This document shows, piece after piece, positions 34,602-49,600 of a stretch of DNA of 64,000 nt. Numbering within the stretch: the stretch's first letter is position 1; each line of letters opens with the position of its first letter. The stretch is taken from the NCBI GenBank assembly GCA_024291935.2, contig CM044306.1:5900501-5964500 (forward strand), given 5' to 3'. This DNA is from Okapia johnstoni (Eukaryota; Chordata; Mammalia; Artiodactyla; Giraffidae). The notes under the pieces are model-generated. The model saw nothing but the letters and a program-made list of their open reading frames with translations, was not told the DNA's origin and ran no database searches. The position numbers were made by a program, and so were the translations under genes.

Positions 34602-37600
34602 GTGAGACCCGGTCAGCCTCCTCCTCCTCGATCCCATCTCCAGCCCCCAGAACCCAGACCCTGCCGGCGGCCCCCAGACCGTATTGGGTGTTTCCACTAA
34701 GAGGACACTTCAGACCAGGAGCTGCGACGGTCCAGAGCAACCTTGCCAAGTCGTGGGTATAAAGAAGGAAGGCATCCTGGCCACCGTGCTAAGACCTGAG
34801 ATGTTGGCCAGGCTTTAGTCCCACCCACCTTTACACCTGCCCACCAGGGCACACCCTGTGGCCAGACTGCTCTCTGATCCCGAAGAGACAGGGGCAGGGG
34901 GTGCCTGACCCATCTTCCCGGAGAAGGAAAGTGGAGGTTTCCCGGTGAACCGGAGTACCTGGGACTGGTGGGGTCAGCAGCTTGGAGGTTTTAGGGACCA
35001 TAGCTAGGTAGGCACGAGTCCCCACGTGCCAGAGGAGCGGGCACGGGATTGAGGGTGGCTGGTTAGTGAGTTGCTGTCCATGTCAGGACTCTAAATATTC
35101 CAAAGAAGTGCTGGAAGCCACCGAGATGACCCCCCAGGGCCCTGGGGACTGGGGCAGAGAAGGAGGTGTGAATGGGGGTCCAAGAAGCAGCTAGAGACAA
35201 AGACAGATTTCTGATTATCAGCAGGGCCAAGTCAGAGTGATGGGGGTGGAGGAGACTCAGTGACCCCAAGGCGGATGTGCCCTCCCAGCCCCTAACTTCT
35301 GAGATCTGGGGAAGCGCCTCCACCACCAGCGGGTGGGTGGTGATGTAACCGGAGGATAACGCAACCCCAGAGACTCCTGCCTCTCTAGGTAGGGTGGGCT
35401 CGCTGCTCCGAAGACGTACCTCCGCCTCAGGCCCCCCAGCAAGCCCAGGGCTCTGTATGGCAGTTTAGAATTGTCTCTTTGTAAATAGCTTGCCTTGGCA
35501 GGTGTGGACGGAGGGGCCGCCCCTCCCATCCGTGGAGTTTGACTGAGGAGGCAGGAGGGCACTCTGACAGTGAAGTGCCTCTAAGAGTGAAGGGCTCTTA
35601 CCGGGCCTGAGGATGGCTAGTTATACCCACCTGCCCAGCAGGTGTTTCCCCTTGATCAGAAGAAGAAACAGTTCCCCCTTCTTTTGGGGAGACCCACGCC
35701 CAAGATGGGGACCCACCATCTCTCTCTGGCCGGAGGGCTGAGAGAGGAGGGAGCCCCTGATGGTGCCATCCTTGGGTAGGGATGTTATCGGCATGAGGAG
35801 AGGAAGTTCCCTGGACCTCCATCCCACCACCCAGCCGCCACGTGCAGCGCGTCACTCACAGACGCACAGACAGGCTGCCCCGGTGCCAAGGGCTCCAAGT
35901 TCAAAGCCCAGGGGAGCTGCAGGTGCTTAATTCGGGCATGTGACTGATGCAGCTCACGGCTGCATCCTCTGGGCTCTCCTCTGAGGCACAGGCTCCTGGG
36001 AAATTCATAGACACAGACATAGCCCACACGCTGTGGACCTGGTGCCCTCGCCCTGGATAGTTGCCATGAACCACCGAGTTTTCCTTAAGATGAACCGGGC
36101 TCTGCTGGCTGATCAGAGAGGAACCCACGGGGCTTGTCCGAGGGAAGGATCCTGGGGTCCTCTCATCCTTCTCTCAAGGGTCCGGCACAGCCCTCTCCAT
36201 CTAATCCCAGGGGTCTGACCTTCCCTCCCAGGTGGCACTCCGGGTCCGGCCCATCAGCGTGGCGGAGCTGGAAGAAGGAGCCACCCTCATCGCCCACAAA
36301 GTGGACGAGCAGGTACGTGGGGGCTGTGACCCGGAGCTGCAGAGCAGGGCAAGGGCTGCTCTCACCTAGTGGGGGCAGGTACCTATTCACCTGGTGGAGG
36401 CAGGAAGGACACCTCCTCTACCCTCTGAACTCCTGGCTGTACTATTGATTGCATCATCAAGGAAACCACCATTCTTCTTCCAGGAAGCCTCCCTAGATTG
36501 ATCCAAAGAGAGCTAAAAGCTTCATTTTAGCCCTGAAAAAATTCACATATCTTCCATGTACTCATGACAACTTCCCCACCTTAATGGATCTGCAACCCAT
36601 AGAGTGTGTGTTCATAGGGTCACCAGACTGTTCATGGTTTGCAGAGTCTTTGGATGTCTGTTTGCTCTCTTGGTCTTCCTGTCACTATTATGAACTGGGC
36701 AGGGCAAGCTCCACCTCCATTTACACAAGAGACAATAAATATTTATCAAGTACCCACAACACACCGAGGGTAGTGCTAGGAGCCAGTAAACCATGGTGAG
36801 CAGAAAATACCCTGTCCTCCTTCCATGGCTTTCTTGTAATGAAACACATGAGTTTGTAGCCAGCAAGGGCTGCAGAGAAATGCGTGGTGCTCTGGGGGTA
36901 AGAGGGAACTTGACCTTGTCCCGGAGTCAGGGAGGGCTTCCCTGAGAAAGGATGCTTGAGCCGAAACATGAAGGATGAAGAGGAGCGCTTTAGGAGTGTG
37001 CTGAACGGGGAAATTACAACCAGAGGGACTTGCATGTGCAAAGGCCCTGTGGTGAGATGGGTGGTGATGCACTTGGGTAACTTAGAAAAGGCCAGCATGG
37101 CTCAGGCTGGAGAGAGAAGGGGTGAGAGGAGGCAGAGGAAGCTGGAAGTGCGGGCAGGAGCCACACTGTCCACCACGGCCAGGGTGTTTTTTGTTTGTTT
37201 TTAAAGGAAGGTTTTATTTTTGACATTTCAATATTTTTTAAAAAAAATTTCATTTTTGGCTTCATCGGGTCTTAGTTGTGGTGTGTGGGGTCGTCATTTC
37301 AGAGCACAGGCTTCTCTCTAGGTGTGGCCCCAGGGCTCAGCAGTTGCAGCGTGTGGGCTCAGTTGTTCTAAAGCCTGTGGGATCTTAGTTCCCCGGCCAT
37401 GGATCAAACCCGTGTCCCCTGCATTGCAAGGTGGATTTTTAACCACTGGACCAGCAAGGAAGTCCCAGCCAGGATGTTTTTGGAGTAGGCAGTTGAGGAT
37501 CCAAGCGTGGGCTGAGGGTGGGCACCATGGTGGGGGCAGCAAGGGCAGTCTTGGCGCCTGGGTAGAAGCATCATGCTGATCTAGTCTATGGGGACCCTGA

Positions 37601-40600
37601 AAGCGGCCACTTGCCTCTCCACTCCGTGGCTGCCGCTGCCGGCTTCTCCGGAGCTCCAGGGCTCATCAAGGTAGCAGAGTGTGCTGGGGGAGCGGTCAGA
37701 GGAGTCGAGGTGGCCCAGCGTGGCGCAGAGAGAGGCAAAGTGAGCACCCGCTGCCCTTGATCCTGGAAGGCTGGACTCAGGAAGCCCGGCGGCTATGATA
37801 AGAAGACCACAGGTGGGCAACACGGCGTGAGCTGCCTGCCTGCCTCTGGGGTTCCTGGAGGCAGGTGCCTGCCCCAGCCTCTTCCTTCAGCCCCGATGAG
37901 CTGTGGGCAGGGCGGAACGGGGTGGCACCGGCCTCCTGATTTCTCTTCCTCTGTTCACCCTTGGAAAAAGGTAGCCTTCCTCAAAGACCTCAGGGGAAGC
38001 AGGGGGAGGGCTGGGAAGATCCCACCTAAAGGCCCAGCAGGAGCAGGATGTACGCACACAATAGTCATGCGGGGTAGGTTCTGCCATCTACCAGCTGTGT
38101 GGCCTCATCCAGGTTGCTTCCAGAAGCCTCAACTGCCTCCTCTGTAACTGGGGACAGTAACCATAATGCCTTCCTAAAGAGTCTTTGGGAGCTAATGTGT
38201 GCACAGTGCTTCCGCAGGTCCTGGTACGCAGCAGGCATTTAATAGCTGTGAATTATCATCTACTGGGCTTCCCTGATGGCTCAGACGGTAAAGAATCTGC
38301 CTGCAATGCAGGAGAGACCTGGGTTCGATCCCTGAGTTGGGAAGATCCCCAGGAGAAGGGAATGGCTACCTACTCCAGCATTCTTGCCTAGAGCATTTCA
38401 CGGAGAGAGGAGCCTGGCGGGCTACTAGTCCGTGGGATTGCAAAGAGTTGGACACAATTGAGCAACTGACACACAAGTCATCTACTATAAGTTCCCTACC
38501 TATTAATGAGTTCCATTCCGAGAGCACGTTCGTAAGTCCACTTTGTGCGTAAGTCCGACAAAGTTAGCCTAGGTACCCAATTAACACCATTGGCTGTGTA
38601 GTACTGTACTGTAATAGATAATGCTTTTCACCCAAATAATATATTTAAAAACAAACACAAAAAATAAAGAAAGCATTTTTAATCTTACAGTATAGTACCT
38701 TGAAAAGGACAGTAATGCAGTACAACCGTTGGGATACAGGGGCTGGCGTGAAGTGAGCAAGCAAGAAGAGTTACTGGAGGGACCAAGGAGGTGGGAGACG
38801 GTAGAGCTGAAGGACCATCAGCAAAAGGAGATGGAGCACAGGCTGCAGTGTCACTCACTCCTGACGTTGATGGCACAGGCTCCAGGTCCTTACTGGAACC
38901 AGGTGTACCTTGGCATCTTTGAATGTTCACACCTTGAAGGTTCCGTGTAGGGGACTTACTGTATTAGTGAGAGAAAGTGCCGTGGGTTGCTGGACTGGCT
39001 GATGAGAGGGGCCATCCATGAAGGGCCAGAGAACTCCAGAGGAGAACCCTCCTTCCAGGCAAGACCACTCCCTGTTTGTCCCGCTTGTCCCCAGGGCTGT
39101 CAGGGACAAAGATGCTGTCTCTCTGGGCTGCTCCTGGCTCCCGGCCGGAGTGGGGGCTGAAAGATATTACCCGATGCTGATGGAAAGGCTGTGGTCCAGG
39201 GCACAGCCCATTGTGTGCCCACACACGGCAGACACTGGCTCCTTTCTGTCCCTGCCAGTGGAGAGGGAGGCTGGGCTGCACCTCTGAGAAGGTCCTGGGC
39301 TGGGCAGTGCCAACGGGACTGCTCCTTTGTCGGCTTAGACATACAGAGGGTGTTCTGACCGGCGTGAGCCCAGGACTCTCAACATGGATTCCAGGCCCTG
39401 CAGGGGGATCGCTAGGCTTCTGCCCCCAGCATCTTCTCTCCCCACTGGGTTCAAAGATGCACTTGCCTGCGAGTTCCCTGGCAGGCCGGTGGTTAAGACT
39501 CCACACTTCCCCTGTGTGGGAGTATGATCTCTGGTCGGGGAATTAAGATAAAAAAAAGATGCACTTGCCTGGGCTGCAGTTTGGGAGAAGCCACAGCAAA
39601 TGGCAGGCTGGGCACCTCTCAAAAACCAGCTACCACTCAAGTGCTCTGTTCCTCTGACCAATAAGACCCTGGCCAGCAGGAGGTAAAGACACATGAGTCC
39701 AAGAAGCAAAATGGGGGACTTCTCTGGCGGTCCAGTGGTTAAGACTTTACCTTCCAATGCAAGGGGCATGAGTTCAATCCCTGGTTGGAGAAGTAAGACC
39801 CCACATGCCTCGAGGCCAAAAAATAAGAAAAGGGCAACCTCCCACTCTGGCCAGGGCCTGTACCCTGGCTTCCGTTGCTCTCTGCTGACCCCTAGGGCTC
39901 ATCTACGGCCCTGACCCCCCAGGCCTGTATCACTGACCCTGAGAAGGCTCGGGACTGCAGGCTTGACCAGCCTCACTGATGGGCCAGCTGTTCAGCTCCT
40001 CCTTTCTGAGGTCTGGAGCCCAGTGACCGGCAGAGTGAGCGTGGGAGCAACCCCAGCACAACAGGGCCGTGGAGTCGCTTCCCAGCAAGGGTGCCGCTGG
40101 CCCAGGCAGCCTGCACAATGTCCCGCCTCTGCTAAAGAGACTTCTGCTTGGGAAGTAGACCTGCCCTTTCCCAGCGGCTTCCGTTGCCCCCTTGCTTGTG
40201 GCCCTTCCTCACAACCCAGCTCCACAGAGGGGCTCCCAGCCCAGTCTGTCCTGGGCTTCTGGGCTCTTTCTCCCCTCTGTGATGGAGGAGTTACTTGCCC
40301 CCCTGCTTAGACCAGGGAGTAGGGAGCAACCCAGAGGTCAGTACTGGAAGCCCAGCCCTTGGTAGTCAGCAGGGAGGCGGTGCTGTCAAAGCCCACCAGT
40401 CGGCGGTCCTAGTGGGGAGAGATGGACCGAGGCATCAGTCACCCGCTGGTGAGAGGGGTCCTAGGACAGCTTTGCTTGGAGCTGGGTGTTGTTCTCCGGG
40501 GGCTGAGGGAGTCCATGTTCCCCCGGCTTTGCAGAGGTGGACATGGACAGGGCAGGGTTTCCTCTGCGGACCAGAGGCCGGTGCCTGCATTCTGAGGAAG

Positions 40601-43600
40601 CTGGAGCAAGGTTTGGATTTGTAAAGAGGAGGTGCGGGTGCCTGTGGTCTTACCTGCCCCACCCCCCGACCCTCGGTTGATTCGGGACCGTCATCATAGT
40701 CCTGTCATCACAGTGCCTTCTTGGATGTCTCCAGGGCTTCCCAGGTGGCACTAGTGGTAAAGAACCCGCCTGCCAGTGCAGGAGACATAAGAGACGCAGG
40801 TTCGAGCCCTGGGTCGGGAATATCCCCTGGAAGAGGGCTTGGCAACCCACTCCAGTGTTCTTGCCTGGAGCATCCCATGGACAGAGGAGCCTGGTGGGCT
40901 ACAGTCCATAGGTTCACAGAGTCTGACGCAACCGAAACGGTTTAGTATGCACACCTCGACGTCTCCATGGGTTCCTGGACACCCAGTGCTTACCCAGTGC
41001 CTGGTGCATGGTCAGAGTTTAAGAGATGTTAGTTTATCTCAAGGGCTGACAGTCAGGATGGTTTCAAGTCCCGGAGATAAGTGAGACCCTGGCCCACCTC
41101 CTGCCCACCTGTTTCTGGCTTCAGGGCTTTCTGTCTGGTGGTCCCCAGTTGGTCACGGCCACACATATATGTTCATGGGAGAGTCCAGTAAGAGCTCAGT
41201 CTCCTAGCATCTGGGACCCCAATGCCAGACCCTTCAGGGAGTGCCCCGATGACTATAAAGTGGGGGAGGGCAGCCTCAGAGGCCGATGGGGCCCAAGAGT
41301 CCCGAGGCTGGGAAAAGGAGCTCCAGAACAAAAAGCTTCCTTCTCCCCACCCCACCCCCACCGCCCCTAGGAGCCCACAGCCTGCTGCCCCTCCCTCCAG
41401 CCTCCCAGACTGTTTATCTGCAGGGTTTAAGTCACCTGCCCCTATGCATAATCCCATAATTAGCCTTCATCTGCTCAAAGCCCAACTGTCAACCTTCCTG
41501 TGCCCCTGGGGGTTCTGTCTCAGGAGTCTGGCGAGGGGCTTCCTGGTCTCTGTTTTCTCATCAGAAGGCAGGATGTTAATAACCTGCTCTGCTGGGCCCT
41601 AGAGCTGTTGAGAGGATTAGAGCGATCCTGTGAGGGTGAGGCTATTGTGAAAGATAAATAAAGGATAAGGTGACAGATGCTGAGCTCAGAATCCTTGAGT
41701 GTTGTTCGGGAGCCAGGGCGTCTTCAGTCTGCTCCCTGCCCTGGGGGCAGAGCCTCCCTGCACACCCACTGCCTGGATGCTTCCTTGCTCTGTGGCCCCA
41801 GAGAGCTGAGCCTGGTGGAGGGTGACTTGGGAGAGGATTCGAGGAGCCTTTCCCTCTGCCCTTAGCCACACCGCCATGCATCTCCCCAGCCCCCTCCTGG
41901 CCCCAGACAACCACTTTCCATCTCTATAGATTTGCTTGCTCTGGACAGTTTGTGGAAATGGGATCCTGCAATCTGTAGTCCTTCGTGTCTGGCTTGTCTC
42001 ACTGAGCATAATGTTTTCGGGGTTCATCTACGTTGTCGCCTGGGTCACAGTGTCATCCTTTCCGTGGCTGGATGGTGTTCCATGCTACTCTGCATTTAGT
42101 TGACCGCTCCTCGGCTGATGGACATTTGGGTTGATGCCTACCTTTTGACTGCTATGAATAATGCCGCCTGGAAGCAAGAATGCTTACACTTAGCGCCTGA
42201 ATGGGTACATGGCAAGTTGTGTGTTGTCTTGTTGTGCTCAGCCATCGCTGACTCTGTGGGACCCCATGGACTAACCCACCAGGCTCCTCCAGGCAAGGAT
42301 ACTGGAGTGGGTTGCCATTTCCTTCTCCAGGAGATCTTCCCGGCCCAGGGATCGAAACTGCGTCTCCTGTATTGGCAGGTGGATTGTTTATCACTGAGCC
42401 ACAAGGGCGATGGTTAAAAAGGCAGATTTGTGGGCCCTGTTCCCCAGAGATTCTCATTCAGTGAATCTGGGCAGTGCTGGGAATCTGCATTTCCGAGGCC
42501 CCCATGAAGACGGTGATGAAGGGGTCTGCAGACCCGTGAGAAAGGCAGCCTTGGACTATCTCGGTCAGGCCTCCGCTTACCCAGGGCTTCAGGGTCCTCA
42601 GTCCTGTAGGAAGGTGGGGACCTGGCCAGGATATCAGCCAGGTGTGGCTCTGTTCTGAGCACTTGGCTGGACCTCGGTGGCTTTATGAGCTCAGCATTCT
42701 AATCTTTTTTCATCTAGCCTCAGGGCTGTCAGGGCTCTGTAACACCCTTTCTGGGATCAAAATCTCCTTTCTTGAGTACCCACAGGATGGTACTAGAAAT
42801 CTGACCAGCCACGAATTTTCCTTCTTAAAGAATAAACAAACACAAATCTAGAAGCAGCTTTACAGGGGTGCTATCCAGCAGGAATCCAGCTTTTGTTCTA
42901 CTGTGTCTTGTTTCAGTTCAGTTCAGTTGCTCAGTCGTGTCCGACTCTTTGCGACCCCGTGAACTGCAGTACGCCAGGCCTCCCTGTCCATCACCAACTC
43001 CCGGAGTTTACCCAGACTCCTGTCCATTGAGTTGCTGGTGCCATCCAACCATCTCATTCTCTGTCGTCCCCTTCCCCTCCCACCTTCAATCTTTCCCAGC
43101 ATCAGGGTCTTTTCAAATAAGTCACCTCTTCACATCAGGTGGCCAAAGTATTGGAGTTTCAGCTTCAACATCAGTCCTTCCAATGAACACCCACGACTGA
43201 TCTCCTTTAGGATGGACTGGTTGGATCTCCTTGCAGTCCAGGGACTCTCAAGAGTCTTCTCCAGCTCCACAGTTCAAAAGCATCAATTCTTCAGCACTCA
43301 GCTTTCTTCATAGTCCAACTCTCACATCCTTACATGACCACTGGAAAAACCATAGCCTTGACTAGACGGATCTTTGTTGACAAAGTAATGTCTCTGCTTT
43401 TTAATATGCTGTCTAGGTTGGTCATAACTTTCCTTCCAAGGAGTAAGCGTCTTTTAATTTCATGGCTGCAATCACCACCTGCAGTGATTTTGGAGCCCCC
43501 AAAAATAAAGTCAGCCACTGTTTCCACTGTTTCCCCATCTATTTGCCGTGAGATGGGACTGGATGCCATGATCTTAGTTTTCTGAATGCTGAGCTTTAAG

Positions 43601-46600
43601 CCAACTTTTTCACTCTCCTCTTTCACTTTCATCAAGAGGCCCTTTAGTTCTTCTTCACTTTCTGCCATAAGGGTGGTGTCATCTGCATATCTGAGGTTAT
43701 TGAGATTTCTCCCGGCAATATTGATTCCAGCTTGTGCTTCCTCCAGCCCGCGTTTCTCATGATGTACTCTGCATATAGATTAAATAAGCAGGGCGACCAT
43801 ACACAGCCTTGACGTACTCCTTTTCCTGTTTGGAACCAATCAGTTGTTCCATACATGGTTCTAACTGTTGCTTCCTGACCTGCATACATGTTTCTCAAGA
43901 GACAGGGCAGGTGGTCTTGTTTACACCCCAAGAATAAAGGAGCTGTGGGCTTCGCAACCGGGACTGGAAATGACATCTCCTGAGCTGGGCATCCCCTCAT
44001 ATTCCTGTTCTCTGCTGGGGCTTCCCAAGTAGGCGAGGGGTGATGGCATGATTTCTTCTCTCAAGGCTATGGCCCTGTAGGTCCTCTCTGACTTCTGGCA
44101 GGGTGAAGGTGGGGCCCAGAGAGGTGATGCAGTCTTCCCGGGGTCACACAGCAGTCTGGAGCCTGAACCCAATTTGCACATCCCCCCTCCCTCAGAGGAC
44201 TTTGCTGCCAGTTTGGAGGCTTGAGGGGGAACAGAGGTTTTCAATCTGGGGTGATTTTGCTCCCCAGGGGACATGGGGCAATGTCACCACGGGAGGAGGC
44301 AGTGCCGTGGCATCCAGTGCTGGAGGGCTGCTGCCAACCATCCTACAACACACAGGACAATTCCCACTAGCAATGGTCCAGCTCAAAGCATCAGTAGCGC
44401 CAAGACTGCGAAACCCTGAGCCATCCAGAGGCCAGAAAGAAGTGGTCAGAGCTGCTCAGCTGATCAAAGCCCTGCAGCTTAGCTCTGTTCAGCAGGAAGA
44501 AGTCCTCACACGCTTTGTTCCTGGTATTTCTTACCTAGGAGATCTTGGGGCCTAGGAGCCTGGTCCCATCTACGGATGACAGCCCCTCCCCCGAGTCTGA
44601 GCCCCCCCCTGCAACTCCCCAGTGGATCTTGGATTTCCCAGCCCAAATCTAGAACTGTGCAAAGATCACAACTGGCCTTGAGTCAAGAACAGGTCTGAAT
44701 GTGGGATGGTGAGGGCAGGGAGAGGTCAAGCTGGGGCCTCTGCGGAGTCAGGGAGCCTGGATCAGCGGAGACAGGGCCCTGCTGAGTGCTGCCTACCTGC
44801 CCCAGCCCCAGCCGCGCCTCCCACCCCACCCCCTGCCAGTGTGGGGGGGCCCTGTGCGTCTTGTGTGGTCAACGTCCCCCTTGAAACCTCCCAGAGGCAG
44901 GTGTCCAGCATGCTACAGGCGTGAACATGGACACTTAAGACACAGGGATTTTGTGAAAGGATGCGCCCAGGCTGAGCCTGCCACCTCTGGGCTGAGGGAG
45001 GGGCCTGCCTCGGGGCAGTTGGTGGGGGGGTGATGTATCAGTTTTCAAGGCTGCTGGAACTAAGTACCACAGTTGTTCAGTCACTAAGTCGTGTCCGACT
45101 CTTTGAGACCCCATGAACCACAGAACGCCAGGCCTCCCTGTCCTTCGCCATCTCCCAGAGTTCCCTCAAACTCATGTCCATTGAGTCGGTGATGCCATGC
45201 AACCATCTCATCCTCTGCCGTCCCCTTCTCCTCCTGCCCTCAATCTTTCCCAGCAACAGTGTCTTTTCTAAGGAGTCGGCTCTTCGCATCAGGTGGGCAA
45301 ACTATTGGAGTTTCAACTTCAGCATCAGTCCTGCCAATGAATATTCAGGACTGATTTCCTTTCGGATGGACTGGTTGGATCTCCTTCCCTGCACATGTGT
45401 CTGTGTCCTAATAGCCCCCTTTTATAAGGACACTACCACCTATAAAAGGACCACATCCTAACTTAGCTGATGACATCTGCAACAATTCTATTTCCAAATA
45501 AGGTCACGTTCAGAGGGGCTGGGGGGTTGGACTTCAACATTTAAATTTGGGGGGGTAGGGCGCGCAGCTCAACCAAACAGATGAGCATCCCCCGAGCCAA
45601 GCCTCTGTTGGTCCAGAGGCAGGGACAGGAGGCCTGGTTAGGAGCCTGGGTTCTGGAACCCAGTAGTTTTGAATCCAGCAAGCTCTGTACTTGGCAGTGC
45701 AGCCTTGGGTACCAATCTGACTCCTCATTACAATCTTGCGATAACGAGTGCCTGCTCTAAGTTGTCGGAGAACGTGTGTGCAAAGCATTTAGCACAGCAC
45801 ATGGCCCCAGTGCAGCTTTATTTAGAAAGCATTCCTTGGGGACCTCCCTGGTGGTCTAGTGATTAGGACTCTTGTGTTTCTACTGCAGAAGGACGTGTGT
45901 TCAATCCCTGGTAGGGGAAGTTCCACATGCCACGAGGTGTGGCCAGAAAAAAAGAAAACATTCCTTGGGCCAATGCCAGGTACCAGTCTGGGTGACTTTT
46001 AAGATGTACAGGAGTTGCTCTGGGGGGGCAACATGTGCTCACAGAGGGGCCCCCACGTCTCCTTCTGTGGCCCTCTTGGGTCTGTGCTCGCGGGATTCCT
46101 GGCAGTGAGGACAGAAGAAATTCCTGAGCTCTCGTTCCAACCCTGCCTTTCTCACGAGAACTGCTGGTGATTCTGAGCTGAGGCCGCCCGCCCACAGCCT
46201 GCCTCTCACATCACGGTCTTGCTGTGTTGGCCCCTTGTTTGCTTTCCCACCTCACGTTCCTCAGCCAATTCTTACTCATCCTTTAAGACTTGGTGCTGGG
46301 ACTTCCCTGGTGGTACAGTGGTTAAGACTGCATTTCCAATGCAGGGGGCACAGGTTCGATCCCTGGTCGGAGGACTGAGATCCTGCTTGCTTCGTGGCAT
46401 GCCAGAAATTTTTAGAAAATAAAGTAGGTAAATAATAAGGACTTCCTGGTGGCTCAGTCGGTAAAGAATCTGCCTGCAATGCTGGAGACTCGAGTTCGAT
46501 CCCTGGGTCAGGAAGATTCCTTGGAGAAGGGAATGGCAACCCACTCCAGTATTCTTGCCTGGAGAATTCCACGGACAGAGAAGCCTGGTGGACTCCAGTC

Positions 46601-49600
46601 CATGGGGTCACAAAAGTTGAACACAAGTTAGCAACTAAACCGCCAAACAACAAGGATTTACTGTATAGTACAGGGAACTATATTAAATATATTATTAAAA
46701 AAAAAAAACAATGCTGGTACCTCCTCTTCCAGGAAGCCCTCCTGTAGTGGAAAAGCTGGATCATGTGCCCCTTCACTACACTCTGCCTGCCTCCCGGAGC
46801 CCAGCGCTTGTTATTAAAATGGTCTGTTCCCCACTGTACTCTGAATGTCAGGCAGGAAATCACATCTCTGTCTGACCCGGGGGGTATCACTTAATGCCTG
46901 GGTTACATGCAAGGTGCCCAGCAGTTGTGGGCACTAGGCCTGAACTCCCAGTGCTGCCTCCGTGGCAGCCCCAAGCACCCCACCCCCACCCCAGCCCTCC
47001 ACAGCTCAGCTCCGGTTCACCTGGCCGAGGGGCACAAGGGCTCTATTGTGTGCCCAAGTGGACAGGGAAGGGGGTGATGCTCTGAAGAGTGGGGTGCGGG
47101 CTGGGGTCCAGACAGATGGAGACCCAGACAAAGCCCTCTTTTAAGAGGGGCCCATGGCAGCCGTGCTGACAATGTCCTGATTTAGGAGGCTGGACGTCAA
47201 AAGGACCAAGTGCCCACGGTGCGCATGAACTTGGCAGTGCCCAGAGGTCATCTGAAGGTGATCGGTGGGTGATGGGCATTCGTGCAGGCTGCTCACCCTA
47301 CCCTGCACTGAAAGCCCCCAGAGGGTGGCCCTCGGGCCGCTGGCACTGCCGGTGTGCCCAGGAGCTCTGGCACTGAGGGTGAGAGCCATGCAGCTGGCCA
47401 GGTTCCCTTGCATCCCTCTGGGACCCACGCCTGGGGACTTGTGGGCAGATATTTCTTCATTTGGGCCTGAAACTTGATCAGGGCTCCTGCTGCTGGTATT
47501 AGGGGCCCGAGCCAGGAACTGGATCCTGGGAGAGGCTTACACGGCCCTGGGGCTGCAGCCCTGAGGAGGTGGCTGGAGACAGGTGTGCACCCCAGGTACA
47601 CTGCAGGCCCCAGCGCCCTGCGCTCAGCTCGCTGTGGCCACCCAGCCTTTAGCAGGCTGTGAGGGGGGCCCGAGTCAGTGGCCTCCTTCTTTCCCTGCAC
47701 AGAGCCCCAGCATGGTCTGTCTGGAATGTCCCCTCTCACGGCTCACCTGGAATCCCACCTGACTGGTTAAGACCTCTGGGTGAGGGTCCCAGGCTCGGAC
47801 CTCCTAGGAAGCTGTCTTACCTCTTCCTTCTTCCCTCCACTGAAGATCTCAGAAGAGGGACCTGCTGAGACCTGAGGCTGGGAGGTCTCAGACCAGTTTA
47901 GATGCAGTGTGCACCGGTGTCTACCTGCTGGGAGGAGCCTGGTGGGAGCCCCAGAGCTGTGGTCCTCCCAGCACCAGGGGCTCCTGAATCCTGGTGCTGG
48001 ATGGGGGTGCACCCAGAGGGACCCCTATAAATCTCCTGAGTCCATGGTACTGGACTGGGCTCCCAAATCAGCCTCCTCTCTCTGGCCCCCCAGTGGCCGC
48101 CCTCACGCCTCGTCTCCTCTCAAGCTCTCTGGCCTGTCACTGGCCATGACTCCCCTGCTGACCCCGGAAGGGAGCTCTGAGACCTTGGGGTGGTCCCAGG
48201 GCAGCCCGTCCACTCAGTGTCGTGGCCTCTGTTGCGACTCGGTTGACCTTGACCCTGGCGCTCCCGGACACCGAGTCTCATTCGGCCCCTCCCGCTCCTT
48301 CCCACGTCCTGAGTCGGGGGTGAGGCCAGTGGTCATGTTGACATTGGGGTGGGCCTGGGGCTCCTGGGTGACTGCCGGCCTCCCCTCCCCGGGACCTTTG
48401 CAGATGGTGGTTCTTATGGACCCAATGGAGGATCCTGATGACATCCTACGGGCGCACCGCTCCCGGGAGAAGTCCTACCTGTTCGACGTGGCCTTTGACT
48501 TCACTGCCACCCAGGTGAAGGGGCGCCTGGGCCTGGGGACACAGAGGATCCCCTCTCTGCCCTCTGACCGACTTGGGAGGGAGCCCTTAGGGGGCCCCGG
48601 CACCGAGCCCCAGGTGTCCCTCCATCACTTGCTCTCTCCCTGCCGCATCCCCACGTGCACAAGCGTGCGTATGCCTGCATGGTGATACAGAGCCTTCTGT
48701 GTGGACACACCGTGGGCAGCACACAAATGCCCCCCTCCATGGGGACCCACACAGCACGCCCCACAGGTGGCCCCTGGGGGAGCTGCAGGAAGGTGCTTGA
48801 AGCCCATCTGGTGCTGGGAGGGGCGCCTCAGGGAAGCTGACACCCTCTCAGGGACCCCCGTCTCACCCATCTAAGGGACGCTTCCGGGAGCAGGTGTGAG
48901 GCGTCCTCTGGGCTGGGGGCAGGGAGCCAGCTGTTGGTAGAGAGGGTCTCAGGTGTCCTGAGTGCTCTTGCAAGCTGGCACCACCCCCCCGCCCCATGGG
49001 GGAAAGCGAAGACATCCATCCCCCCTCCCCACCCCCACTTGTCAGGGCCCAAGGGCTCCAGGGATGAAACTGCTTCTGTTGGGGGTCAGGGTGAGCCCGT
49101 GGGCCCATGTGCTCTGCCCTGGCTGTGCCCAGGGCCCTGACGGATCTCCTCTTCCCTGCAGGAGATGGTGTATCAGGCCACCACCAAAAGCCTCATTGAA
49201 GGCGTCATCTCAGGCTACAATGCCACTGTCTTTGCCTATGGCCCCACAGGTGAGGGCGAGTGCCCCCAAAAATCAAGCCCCTCACCCTCCACCTCAGAGC
49301 TCGTCTGGCCCAGGCTGGAGCAGGAATCAAGGACGTGGCCGATTGAAACTGCCCTCTCCCCGAGCCCTGTGGACCCAGAGCCCCATCCCCAGCCAAGGAT
49401 GCCATCTTATCCCCCTCTCCCCACCTCCCGGCCACCTGGGAGGCTCCAGCCTTGAGGACAGACCCAGATTTGCCAGGGGCCCCTGCATTCCCAGTCTCTG
49501 TCCTGCTCACCCACTCCCCCTGCTCTGCCCCAGGCTGCGGGAAAACCTACACCATGCTGGGCACAGACCATGAGCCCGGCATCTACGTTCAGACCCTCAA

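Larger units (their letters stand above)
36313..48403 (+). other. KIF19: KIF19 intron 2 (12.1 kb)
   Basis: This is the largest intron in the window. It contains an old mammalian repeat (about 36735-37110), many SINEs, an L1-like piece (about 41900-42170), two antisense BovB fragments (42912-43920 and 45068-45390) and a MER20 (44225-44410). From about 46.7 to 48.4 kb it is GC-rich and apparently single-copy. No exon was recognised. Confidence 0.75.

Noticed and set aside
33972..34697. Long minus-strand and plus-strand open frames (190-249 codons) over the CpG island
   Set aside because: They are Arg/Pro/Gly/Ala-rich chance frames in CpG-island DNA, with overlapping frames on both strands and no homology that I recognise.
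41222..41602. 126-codon frame in KIF19 intron 2
   Set aside because: Pro/Ser-rich chance frame with no domain or convincing splice signals in the KIF19 phase.
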